Shown: positions 14,452-20,736 of the stretch, piece by piece
How positions within the stretch are numbered: the stretch's first letter is position 1
Layout of the letters: the number at the start of each line of letters is the position of its first letter
Source: a virus
Strand: one strand, 5' to 3'
IMG/VR virus record: IMGVR_UViG_3300025941_000084
Location: 1-27,663 of that record
DNA length: 27,663 nucleotides
Made by a program: the position numbers and the translations under genes
Notes under the pieces: model-generated
The model's database searches: none
The model's input: the letters and a program-made list of their open reading frames with translations, nothing else
Told to the model about the DNA's origin: nothing

Positions 14452-14480
14452 TTGACTAACTTGTTGGTAGGTCCGACAAT
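14452..14480 (+). promoter_or_regulatory. Rightward early promoter (PR-like)
   Basis: TTGACT (14452-14457) and GACAAT (14475-14480) are separated by exactly 17 bp. The -10 ends only seven bases before the cro-like ATG at 14488, so the transcript probably starts at or next to the start codon. The repressor operator lies between and over these elements. Confidence 0.75.
14462..14478. promoter_or_regulatory. Repressor operator, right (oR-like)
   Basis: TGTTGG-TAGGT-CCGACA is a 17-bp near-palindrome placed between the -35 and -10 of the rightward promoter. Repressor bound here would block RNA polymerase. Both half-sites equal those at 13921-13937. Confidence 0.75.
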
Positions 14481-14487
14481 ACCCGCC

Positions 14488-14706
14488 ATGCGGGTTCAGG
14501 ACCTGATCGATAAGGCTGGGGGCGTCGGCAAGCTCGCTGCGCTGTGCAAGGTCAGTCATTCGACTGTCTGCGATTGGAACCGCGCGAACGCCCTGCCGGG
14601 ACATAGATTGCCGCGTATCAGCGCCGCGCTGGGCATTGAACCTGCGCTACTTATTCCCCTGGTGAATGAGCCGAAATCGAAGATGCTCGCCTGTGAGGCG
14701 GCATGA
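14488..14706 (+). CDS. Cro-like / YdaS-type DNA-binding protein
   Basis: The product is 72 residues from ATG 14488, directly behind the PR-like promoter and without room for a Shine-Dalgarno, so probably leaderless. The helix-turn-helix is visible: VQDLIDKAGGVGKLAALCKVSHSTVCDWNRANALPGHRLPRISAALGI in outline, the pattern of Cro/YdaS proteins. It would compete with CI at the shared operators and promote lytic growth. First gene of the rightward early operon. Confidence 0.8.
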   Translation: MRVQDLIDKAGGVGKLAALCKVSHSTVCDWNRANALPGHRLPRISAALGIEPALLIPLVNEPKSKMLACEAA

Positions 14707-14936
14707 CGGCTGTGTGCGCGAGCGTACGCTGGTGCTATGGTGGGCGTGGCCATCGCGGTGTCACCCTCGCCGTATGGTGCCTCAGCGGCGCACCGGCGTT
14801 CGTAGCGCCGGGCGTCGCGCTGCGTACTGAACCATACCCCATCGCAAATCGCAACCATGTCGCGGAGTCGGTCGCGGACGCGGGGCTGGTGCGGCTGGGT
14901 GCGTATGCGCCGTCGCTGCCGGCGGGTGCGCCATGA
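14703..14936 (+). CDS. Hypothetical protein (77 aa)
   Basis: The frame starts by ATGA overlap with the cro-like stop and ends by ATGA overlap with the methyltransferase start. The composition is unusual (Cys, Arg, Gly and Ala rich, several short hydrophobic pieces), and no family is seen. Only the chained overlaps support it. An antisense frame at 14858-14556 is considered under rejected items. Confidence 0.45.
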   Translation: MTAVCASVRWCYGGRGHRGVTLAVWCLSGAPAFVAPGVALRTEPYPIANRNHVAESVADAGLVRLGAYAPSLPAGAP

Positions 14937-15655
14937 GCCGGGTCGAGGTCATCGGCGGGGCCGAGCTTTGGCTTGGCGATGCGCGTGAGATTGTGCCGAC
15001 GCTGGCGCCGGTGGACAGCCTGATCACCGATCCGCCTTATGGGATCGATTTCGGCGGGAAGAGCACGAAACACACGACGCGCCGGCATGACGGCTACATC
15101 GGCGGGGATACCGCTGAAGGCCCGGCGGTTGTGGCATTGGCCCTTGCCATCGCAGTAAGGGGTGCTGTGTTCCCCGGCATTCGTCAGATGTTCCGATACC
15201 CCGAACCTGACGACATTGGCGGCATTTTCTGCCCTGCCGGCGCTGGCGTCGGTCGATGGGGATGGGTGGGTTATCATCCGGTGCTGTTCTACGGGACACG
15301 GCCGGGAAGCGGTCTATATCCGACGTGCATCACATCGTTTGCGACCGCCGAGCCAAGCGAACATCCGTGCCCGAAACCTGAAAAGTGGATGCGGTGGTTA
15401 ATCTCGCTGGCATCACTGCCGGGCGAGACGGTCCTCGATCCTTTCATGGGAGCAGGAACAACGCTCGTCGAGTGCATCAGGGCTGGCCGTTGCGGCGTCG
15501 GGATCGAGATCGAGCCGAAGTACTACGAAATTGCGCTGCGTCGGATCGAGGCTGCGTCGCGTCAGGCGGACCTGTTCCATGCGCCTGCCCCCGCCCCGCG
15601 CGCCGCGCCCGCCGACCTGTTTGCCGTGGAGGCCATCGCAACGCAAGGAGACTGA
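14933..15655 (+). CDS. DNA (adenine-N6 or cytosine-N4) methyltransferase
   Basis: This 240-residue protein has motif IV DPPYG at 33-37 ahead of the AdoMet-binding motif I DPFMGAGTT at 169-177, the order of beta-class N6-adenine/N4-cytosine methyltransferases. The C-terminal region CGVGIEIEPKYYEIALRRI completes the fold, followed by a Pro/Ala tail. It transfers methyl from S-adenosylmethionine to DNA bases. The target-recognition region (about 60-150) is small and lacks the CcrM C-terminal extension, so GANTC specificity cannot be claimed. No restriction enzyme is adjacent; protection from host restriction or regulation are the likely uses. Confidence 0.85.
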   Translation: MSRVEVIGGAELWLGDAREIVPTLAPVDSLITDPPYGIDFGGKSTKHTTRRHDGYIGGDTAEGPAVVALALAIAVRGAVFPGIRQMFRYPEPDDIGGIFCPAGAGVGRWGWVGYHPVLFYGTRPGSGLYPTCITSFATAEPSEHPCPKPEKWMRWLISLASLPGETVLDPFMGAGTTLVECIRAGRCGVGIEIEPKYYEIALRRIEAASRQADLFHAPAPAPRAAPADLFAVEAIATQGD

Positions 15656-15657
15656 TC

Positions 15658-15846
15658 GTGCCGCCAGCGCCAACGCCGGCGGCCGGTATCGTGGCCGCAC
15701 CATCCCGCACCGTCCTATGGGAATGCGCCATGCTGATGTACCGCGAGTATGGCGCGGCGGCATATCAGGCGTTCGTCGTGACGAACCCGCGTGGCCGGAT
15801 CAGGATCATCGAGCGCGCGATCACGCGCGGCTGGGGCGCGGCATGA
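15658..15846 (+). CDS. Hypothetical protein (62 aa)
   Basis: GTG 15658 follows AAGGAG at seven bases. The N-terminus is Pro/Ala-rich, then a helix with TVLWECAMLMYREYGAAAYQAFVV and RGRIRIIERAITRGW. No domain recognised. Coupled to the next gene by ATGA. Confidence 0.6.
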   Translation: MPPAPTPAAGIVAAPSRTVLWECAMLMYREYGAAAYQAFVVTNPRGRIRIIERAITRGWGAA

Positions 15847-16031
15847 GTGCCGCCGTTCCCTGCGCCTGCTGTGAGGCGCCCGGCGCGCTGTTCGACGTGG
15901 GCGGCCGGCGGTTCTGCGGGAAATGCGCGGCTGAGCCTGTGCTGGTGGCTGCGTTCAGCGAGGGCGTCCTGCGCGCTGCGGGGCAGGAGGTGGTGCTGGC
16001 GCCGCGAGTGCCGGTGAGCGTGGTGCCGTGA
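15843..16031 (+). CDS. Small zinc-ribbon protein (62 aa)
   Basis: ATG 15843 overlaps the previous stop. Two Cys pairs (CACC near residue 7, CGKC near 25) around VGGRRF suggest a zinc ribbon. The tail is Val/Ala-rich. It may bind nucleic acid or protein; unknown. Confidence 0.55.
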   Translation: MSAAVPCACCEAPGALFDVGGRRFCGKCAAEPVLVAAFSEGVLRAAGQEVVLAPRVPVSVVP

Positions 16032-16249
16032 CCGCGGTGCAACTCCCGCTGTTCCCTCCGTCTGCGCTGCCGGAGGTGGCGACGCCGGTGGGCGAAGGGT
16101 CGCCGGAGTGGCGCGACGCGATGCTGCTGCGTCTGGTCGAGGGCGTGCGGTTCGATCCCGAGCGGCTGGCGCGGGCTTCGGTGGGCCATCCCGACATGCG
16201 GGATTTCCTCGATCATTGCCTCTGGCAACTGGGAGGGCGGTCGCAGTGA
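16028..16249 (+). CDS. Hypothetical protein (73 aa)
   Basis: GTG 16028 overlaps the previous stop (GTGA) and its own stop overlaps the next GTG in the same way. It contains QLPLFPP near the start, a short motif like clamp- or partner-binding QLxLF peptides, then a helical region (WRDAMLLRLVEGVRFDPERLARA ... MRDFLDHCLWQLGG). A beta-clamp interaction is only a suggestion. Confidence 0.55.
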   Translation: MTAVQLPLFPPSALPEVATPVGEGSPEWRDAMLLRLVEGVRFDPERLARASVGHPDMRDFLDHCLWQLGGRSQ

Positions 16250-16851
16250 CCAAGCGCCCGTTCCGGCTGATGCCAGTGATCACGAAAGAATGCCCTGCTT
16301 GCGGTCGGGCTTTCTTGGTAAGCGCCAAGCATCCCAACCAGCAGTCGTGCAGCCGAGAGTGCGTTTATGTCTCGCGTCCAAAGCGTGAGCGGTACGTGTG
16401 GACTGAAGCCATGGATTCGGTTGTTCGGAATGGGTACAAGCGTGGTGATGATGCTCGGGTGATCGCAGCGCGGTTGGGGATAACGCTATTTTCCGTATCA
16501 AATCAGGCTAGGCTTCTTGGTCTGACGCACCGCCGATACTCGCGCACTCTCGAACAGAGGTTTTGGGATTATGTATCCTGCGAGCCAAACAGCGGATGTT
16601 GGCTGTGGGAAGGGTCAAGAGATCGCAAGGGCTATGGCCAGCTTCGAATTTCGCACAGCGGCCCTCGTTCTCTGCGTTATGCGACTCACATTTCACTGGA
16701 ATTGGACGGCCGACCGGTGCCGGCAGGAATGTTGGCTTGTCACACGTGCGATATTCCGTCTTGTGTCAATCCGGATCATCTATTCATCGGGACGCCGCTA
16801 CAAAACACTGCCGATATGATTGCCAAAGGGCGCGAGAGGTTTGCGCCATGA
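16246..16851 (+). CDS. HNH homing-type endonuclease
   Basis: This is a 201-residue protein from GTG 16246. Residues 12-45 contain a zinc-finger pattern (CPACGRAF ... SCSRECVY). Residues about 50-95 form a helix-turn-helix-like segment (WTEAMDSVVRNGYKRG...VIAARLGITLFSVSNQARLLGL). The rest is an HNH_3-type nuclease: GCWLWEGSRDRKGYG, YATHISLELDGRPVPAGMLACHTCDIPSCVNPDHLFIG, then QNTADMIAKGR. Its first codons, VTK-RPFRLMPV, resemble those of the next gene, MTK-PFRLTPYV, so it may have inserted at that gene's start. It has lower GC than its neighbours. Confidence 0.8.
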   Translation: MTKRPFRLMPVITKECPACGRAFLVSAKHPNQQSCSRECVYVSRPKRERYVWTEAMDSVVRNGYKRGDDARVIAARLGITLFSVSNQARLLGLTHRRYSRTLEQRFWDYVSCEPNSGCWLWEGSRDRKGYGQLRISHSGPRSLRYATHISLELDGRPVPAGMLACHTCDIPSCVNPDHLFIGTPLQNTADMIAKGRERFAP

Positions 16852-17237
16852 CCAAGCCATTCAGGTTAACGCCCTACGTCGTGCCCGAGGACGATCTGCA
16901 CCAGGCGGTGCGGGATGCGTTCGCGGTGCTGCTGCCGCGGGATGCGATCTGCACGACCTGGGAACTGCGCAACGCGGCATCGGCCGCGGAGGGCGCGCGG
17001 CGCAAGCGGCTCGGAGCGTTGGCGGGCTGGCCTGACATGGGAGTCTTCCATGCTGGCCGTGTCGTGCTGCTTGAACTGAAGCGGGAGCGTGGCGGCGTGC
17101 TGTCGCCGGCGCAGAAGCTGCTGCATCCGAGGCTGGCCGATGCCGGGTTCCCGGTTGCAGTCTGCCACACGGTTGTCGAGGCGCTGAACGCGGTCGGCGA
17201 CGCCGGTGTTCCGCTGAAAGGTCGGGTGGCGGCATGA
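16848..17237 (+). CDS. VRR-NUC domain nuclease
   Basis: The product is 129 residues from ATG 16848, overlapping the HNH stop (ATGA). It has the PD-(D/E)xK-type VRR-NUC pattern: an N-terminal Asp/His helix (EDDLHQAVRDAFAVLLP), RKRLGALAGWPDMGVF with the metal-binding Asp, VVLLELKRERGGVLSPAQ with the E-x-K, and LADAGFPVAVCHTVVEAL. Phage VRR-NUC proteins are stand-alone nucleases, probably acting on branched or flap DNA in replication and recombination. It could act with the Bet protein of the other operon. Confidence 0.85.
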   Translation: MTKPFRLTPYVVPEDDLHQAVRDAFAVLLPRDAICTTWELRNAASAAEGARRKRLGALAGWPDMGVFHAGRVVLLELKRERGGVLSPAQKLLHPRLADAGFPVAVCHTVVEALNAVGDAGVPLKGRVAA

Positions 17238-17353
17238 CGGCGCGTCCTCGCGACGACCGCGGCGTGTCGGCGCGGTGCATCATATGGGCGGCGGTGATCT
17301 CGCTGCCGTGGTGGATCGCGCTCGGTGCCGGGATCTGGATGGTGGTGCGGTGA
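17234..17353 (+). CDS. Tiny membrane protein (39 aa)
   Basis: ATG 17234 overlaps the VRR-NUC stop and its TGA overlaps the next GTG. It has one hydrophobic, Trp-rich helix (CIIWAAVISLPWWIALGAGIWMVV). Both couplings support expression. Role unknown. Confidence 0.5.
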   Translation: MTARPRDDRGVSARCIIWAAVISLPWWIALGAGIWMVVR

Positions 17354-17691
17354 CGGCGCTGGGCGGCACGCGGCCTCCGGCGCTCACGGATGGCCAGAAG
17401 CGCGAGGTGGTGCGGCAAAAGACTGCTCACGTCGCCTACAAGGTGATCGCGCGCACGGTCGGCTGCACCATCGCGCAGGCCATCCGTTGCTGGGCGTGCT
17501 CCAAGCCGGCGCAGGCGGCCAGGCGGCGGCGGATCGAACGGAACTCGAAGCAGCGGACCCGCGGGGCGGCGCGGCGGCTGGCGCAGCGGCAAGCCGAAGC
17601 GCAGGCGGAATTGGCGTCACAGATCGAGGCGGCGAAGCGCGAGGCGGCGAGCGGCAAAGTCCCGCTGTATCGGGGGGGCTGGCCATGCTGA
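17350..17691 (+). CDS. Hypothetical helix-turn-helix-like basic protein (113 aa)
   Basis: GTG 17350 overlaps the previous stop. A possible DNA-binding segment (LTDGQKREVVRQKTAHVAYKVIARTVGCTIAQAIRCW in outline) is followed by a long Arg/Ala/Gln coiled coil. A 15-codon frame (17685-17732) overlaps its end and leads, via TGATG, toward the next gene. No family assigned. Confidence 0.55.
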   Translation: MTALGGTRPPALTDGQKREVVRQKTAHVAYKVIARTVGCTIAQAIRCWACSKPAQAARRRRIERNSKQRTRGAARRLAQRQAEAQAELASQIEAAKREAASGKVPLYRGGWPC

Positions 17692-17745
17692 TTGCGCGGC
17701 GGGTGTGCGATGCGGCGCGGGGTGGGGCGTGATGGCGGCGCGGTC

Positions 17746-18585
17746 ATGAGTCCATTGGCGCAGATGATCGTAAACCAAGACCTTGCGCTCGGGGTGGGGC
17801 AGAAAGTTTCAACGCCTGAGTTGCAGACCAGCGACTGTCATTGCTTCGAGACATCCGAGGTAATGGACCTGATCGGCGACCTGGTGGGAAACTACAACTG
17901 GCGAGGACGTGACGATCCCCACATATTCCTGCCGTCCCCCTACACCTGGATCGAAAACAAGACGAAGAACGGTCGCAACGGCGCGCTGCTATATCGCAAC
18001 CCGTATGGCCCGGTGCCGCTGAAAGGCGGCATGGGCAAGATGCCCGATCCGATCGTCGCGCGACTGTTCGCGTTCAATGCCGATGATACCGCCGTGCTGT
18101 TCTGCCAGAACATTATGTTCATCGGTATGAGCGACACCGGCGCTTTCACGGTCGGACAGCACGGCGAGCATGACGGAACGCGCTTTGATGATATGGAATT
18201 GCGGGTTCGTGGCAGGCTGCTGGCGGCGACGCTGGCGGTCATCAACACGCCGCGCATCATCGGGCGGCGCCAGCACATGCCGCATGCCGGGTTGCAAAAG
18301 CGAATTGCGGCGGCGAAACGTATGGTCGGCAGGTTCCCCTTGCGTTCGTGGACCGAAATCAAGCTGGAGGTTACGGCGCCGTCGATCGACGGCACCGAAC
18401 ACGAGGCGAGACTGAGCGGCGGCAAGGCGCTGCACTTCTGTCGCGCGCACCTGCGGATCAGGTTGGGGAAGCTGGAGCGGGTAAGTGCCCATTGGCGCGG
18501 TGATCCATCGCTCGGCATCAAGCGCAGCCGTTACGTCATGGTGCCGCCTCGGAAGCCACAGCCCATGGGCGAGACCGTGCAATGA
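17746..18585 (+). CDS. Conserved-looking phage protein of unknown function (279 aa)
   Basis: ATG 17746 is chosen as the nearest good start; the frame is open to 17692. No catalytic motif is recognised. Features include a Cys/His-containing start (TSDCHCFETSEVMDLIGDLVGNY), an aromatic loop (LPSPYTWIENK), a central GQHGEHDG segment, and a C-terminal block KALHFCRAHLRIRLGKLERVSAHWRGDPSLGIKRSRY. That block looks like one shared by uncharacterised phage proteins near replication genes. Its place before the DnaA-like gene suggests a replication-associated role; this is inference. Confidence 0.65.
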   Translation: MSPLAQMIVNQDLALGVGQKVSTPELQTSDCHCFETSEVMDLIGDLVGNYNWRGRDDPHIFLPSPYTWIENKTKNGRNGALLYRNPYGPVPLKGGMGKMPDPIVARLFAFNADDTAVLFCQNIMFIGMSDTGAFTVGQHGEHDGTRFDDMELRVRGRLLAATLAVINTPRIIGRRQHMPHAGLQKRIAAAKRMVGRFPLRSWTEIKLEVTAPSIDGTEHEARLSGGKALHFCRAHLRIRLGKLERVSAHWRGDPSLGIKRSRYVMVPPRKPQPMGETVQ

Positions 18586-18767
18586 TGGCGTTGCCAATAC
18601 GGGCGAATCAGCGGAAAATGAACAACCCCGCGCCGGCTGTCACCGAACGCGGGGCTGTAACTGAATGCGGTGGCCGGGGGGGCCACGCGAGAACCACAGG
18701 ATTGGGTATCCGAGTTCTCGCCGAAACGCCCCTGGCTGTCAATGCCGGAGGTATGTCCGATGCGTGA
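18582..18767 (+). CDS. Possible small protein (61 aa) across a hairpin-rich stretch
   Basis: The ATG at 18582 overlaps the previous stop (ATGA) and the TGA at 18765-18767 lies just inside the DnaA-like gene. A tandem 18-bp repeat at 18636-18670 encodes AVTERG AVTECG. Two of its three differences are synonymous, which hints at coding. The same stretch also holds three inverted repeats, so the DNA or RNA may be the functional part. Confidence 0.35.
   Translation: MMALPIRANQRKMNNPAPAVTERGAVTECGGRGGHARTTGLGIRVLAETPLAVNAGGMSDA
18626..18721. repeat. Three consecutive inverted repeats upstream of the DnaA-like gene
   Basis: CCCCGCG/CGCGGGG (18626-18632 with 18648-18654), GTGGCC/GGCCAC (18670-18675 with 18681-18686, loop of five G) and GCGAGAAC/GTTCTCGC (18687-18694 with 18714-18721) are all perfect. 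The second and third abut directly. No T-run follows, so a simple terminator is unlikely. Confidence 0.7.
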
Positions 18768-19116
18768 GGCGGTAATTCCGACAATCCGAGAGGTGCAGGA
18801 GGCGGTAGCGGCACGCTGGGGCGTGACGGTGCTCGACCTAGTGTCGCAGCGCCGCACTCAGCCGGCGGTGCGGCTGCGCCAGATCGCCATGTGGTTATGC
18901 CGGCATACGACGCTGCACGGCTATCCGCCGATCGGGCGCGCGTTTGGCGACCGGGACCATACGACGGTCATGCACGCGATCAGGCGGGTGGACGAGATGC
19001 TGGAGCGTTCGCCGGAACTGGCGCTTGAACTGGCACAGTTGCGATACGCGTTGAACAGCGGGGAAAGCGTTGATTCCGTGGAAAAGCGGCGCGCGATGAT
19101 GAGGCTGGTCGCATGA
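18760..19116 (+). CDS. DnaA C-terminal (domain IV) DNA-binding protein
   Basis: ATG 18760 is set by a strong GGAGGT site seven bases upstream. The 118-residue protein matches the DnaA box-binding domain over residues 8-82: IREVQEAVAARWGVTVLDLVSQRR, QIAMWLCRHTTLHGYPPIGRAFG, then DRDHTTVMHAIRRVDEML, the DnaA signature. The ATPase domain III is missing. It probably binds DnaA-box-like DNA, either helping phage replication start or interfering with host DnaA. It lies in the replication part of the rightward operon. Confidence 0.85.
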   Translation: MREAVIPTIREVQEAVAARWGVTVLDLVSQRRTQPAVRLRQIAMWLCRHTTLHGYPPIGRAFGDRDHTTVMHAIRRVDEMLERSPELALELAQLRYALNSGESVDSVEKRRAMMRLVA

Positions 19117-19448
19117 GCGGCCTACCTGAACCGCGCTGCCTCGTCTGCACCACGGAGAAATGCCGAAGGTCCTGGATCTACGTTGCGCGGGACTACACTG
19201 ACGGTCTGACCAAGATCGGCAAGAGCGTGAACGTCAGCGCGCGTTTCATCCACTACCGAAAGCGAATGAAGCACGACGTTCGCCCGGTCGCACGGTTCCA
19301 GCCGACGTGTGATTTCCTGATAACCAAGCCCGAGTCTGCCGCTATCGCCCTGCTTCCGGTTAGCGCGTGGGTATGGGGTGACTGGTATCGGGTGCCTCCA
19401 AGCGTGGCCATCGAGGCCGTCACCACAATCCTGGAGGGCGCCCATTGA
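19113..19448 (+). CDS. GIY-YIG-like (T5orf172/MUG113-type) nuclease
   Basis: ATG 19113 overlaps the DnaA-like stop. After a Cys-containing start (CLVCTTEKC), the segment WIYVARDYTDGLTKIGKSVNVSARFI matches the T5orf172/MUG113 branch of the GIY-YIG superfamily, with the conserved KIGKS and a following Arg (44). A Glu lies in FLITKPESAAI, near the place of the catalytic Glu. The 111 residues are short but close to the domain size. It may cut DNA during replication or recombination, or act as a mobile nuclease. Confidence 0.65.
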   Translation: MSGLPEPRCLVCTTEKCRRSWIYVARDYTDGLTKIGKSVNVSARFIHYRKRMKHDVRPVARFQPTCDFLITKPESAAIALLPVSAWVWGDWYRVPPSVAIEAVTTILEGAH

Positions 19449-20248
19449 GCGACCTACCAAACCCTCTGACACCACCCGACTGCGATCTGCGAGGCGGGTT
19501 CGATTGGATGCCTCTGTGGGGCCATCGGATGTTCTCCAGCAGTTGGTACCGCGTTGCCCGCAAGGATGGGCGCGGTGGAATTGCGTCGCTGAAATTGTGG
19601 TGGTCGGCGATGCTTCAGCACCCGGCCGGAAGCCTGCCCAACGATGAGGAGGAACTGTGCATGCTCGCCGACTTCGGCGAGGACATGCGGGCATGGCGCA
19701 AGCACCGCGCCGTGGCGATGCACGGCTTCATCCTATGCTGCGACAACCGCTGGTATCACCCAATGGTAGCGGAGCAGGCGGTCGAGGCATACGGGCGCCG
19801 GCTGAAGGCTCAGGCGTCGAGACAGACTGATGCGGAACGGCTCCGGCGCTGGCGTGCGGCCAATGGTCATCCACCCACCAAACCGAACGGTCACCATCCT
19901 CCTGAAACGGAGGATGAAACGCGTTTCACAGAGGGTTCCGTCCACCGCTCCGAAACGGGGAGTGAAACGCACGACGAAACGCGTGCTGAAACCCCGGACG
20001 AAACGTCGCGCGCGACTACAGTACAAAACAAAACAAGACAGGTACCCCCCCGTAGCCCCCCCGTGAACGGGGGGGCCGCGCAACGCGTTTCTCGCCGGTC
20101 CAGGCCAGCCAAGAATGCTTTCCACGATCTGGGTCGGGAGTTTGACGCCGAGATGGCGCAGAGTGGCAGGACGATCGAGGGAACTGCCGAGGAAGTGGCG
20201 GATTTCCAAGCGTTTAGGCGCAGGTTGGCGGGAGGGGGTTATGGCTGA
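19445..20248 (+). CDS. DUF1376-like phage replication protein containing the putative origin
   Basis: The start is TTG 19445, overlapping the previous stop as TTGA; the first ATG in frame is at 19508. The 267-residue protein has a DUF1376-like N-terminus: DWMPLWGHRMFSSSWYRVA, ASLKLWWSAMLQHPAGSLPNDEEELCMLADFG, RAWRKHRAVAMHGFILC-DNRWYHP. DUF1376 proteins are found in phage replication regions and are thought to take an initiator (lambda O-like) position. A repeated Glu-Thr segment with four-residue period (about 154-187) is encoded by the iterons described separately. The C-terminus has a basic stretch and an acidic helix. Confidence 0.65.
   Translation: MSDLPNPLTPPDCDLRGGFDWMPLWGHRMFSSSWYRVARKDGRGGIASLKLWWSAMLQHPAGSLPNDEEELCMLADFGEDMRAWRKHRAVAMHGFILCCDNRWYHPMVAEQAVEAYGRRLKAQASRQTDAERLRRWRAANGHPPTKPNGHHPPETEDETRFTEGSVHRSETGSETHDETRAETPDETSRATTVQNKTRQVPPRSPPVNGGAAQRVSRRSRPAKNAFHDLGREFDAEMAQSGRTIEGTAEEVADFQAFRRRLAGGGYG
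19904..20075. other. Putative lambda-type replication origin: iterons, A-rich tract, hairpin
   Basis: GAAACG occurs at 19904, 19916, 19952, 19964, 19976 and 20000, with GAAACC at 19988, all in exact 12-bp register. An inverted CGTTTC at 19922 makes a 12-bp palindrome with the copy at 19916. An A-rich tract (about 20015-20044) follows, then a perfect hairpin CCCCCCCG-TGAA-CGGGGGGG at 20056-20075. Lambda ori in gene O has iterons, an A+T-rich tract and a palindrome in the same order. Confidence 0.65.
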
Positions 20249-20702
20249 TCAACTCGTTGTCCGGCGCTGGTTGATCGACCTCGGCAAGCTCTCCGCGGCC
20301 CGTTTGAGCCACGACGAGGCGGCCGATTTCATCGACACATCGACGCCGATCCTGGCGATGAGGTTCCCGAATGATGCGTTCAACGTCGTCTCTCTGGAGG
20401 CTGTCGCGAGCGAATGTAAGTACCTCCCCACATACGGTGAACTGGTGCCGCTGTTGAGCGCGTGGTGGCGGCAGAACCGTCCCCATCATCCCGCTTTGCC
20501 ACCCCCGCCAATCCCTGCCAGAACTCCACCGACCGAGGACGAGATCGAGGCGGTTCACGCGCGGGTGGTCGAAACGGTTGCGCTGCTGCGGTCCAGCATC
20601 CAGCCGCTTGCCGACCGGCCATCGGGTCCTCGCTACCTATCCCGAGAGCAGCTTGCACGAGCTTACCGCGAGGCGGGCGTTGTGGCTCCGAACGTGCCAT
20701 GA
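20241..20702 (+). CDS. Hypothetical replication-region protein (153 aa), possible helicase-loader position
   Basis: ATG 20241 follows GGAGGGGG and overlaps the end of the DUF1376-like gene by eight bases. It is helical at the N-terminus (QLVVRRWLIDLGKLSAARLSHDEAADFI), has LEAVASECKYLPTYGELVPLLSAWWRQ, a Pro-rich linker and a C-terminal helix (YLSREQLARAYREAGV). In lambda-like phages the gene after the initiator encodes a helicase loader; no sequence motif confirms that here. Confidence 0.6.
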   Translation: MADQLVVRRWLIDLGKLSAARLSHDEAADFIDTSTPILAMRFPNDAFNVVSLEAVASECKYLPTYGELVPLLSAWWRQNRPHHPALPPPPIPARTPPTEDEIEAVHARVVETVALLRSSIQPLADRPSGPRYLSREQLARAYREAGVVAPNVP

Positions 20703-20736
20703 CCGCGCTCGCCGCGATCCACGCCCAGCCGCGCCG

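Noticed and set aside
14556-14858. Minus-strand frame with DGVWFSTQRDARRYE, reminiscent of the F-x-S-x-x-E-A-R-R-Y start of DUF1064 phage proteins
   Set aside because: It is antisense to the cro-like gene over its second half, lies in the rightward transcription unit, and the rest does not match the family. A homologue search of the first 40 residues would settle it.
17685-17749. A 15-codon frame (17685-17732) and a 5-codon frame chained by TGATG before the 279-residue gene
   Set aside because: They are too short to call genes; they may simply help ribosomes reinitiate at 17746.
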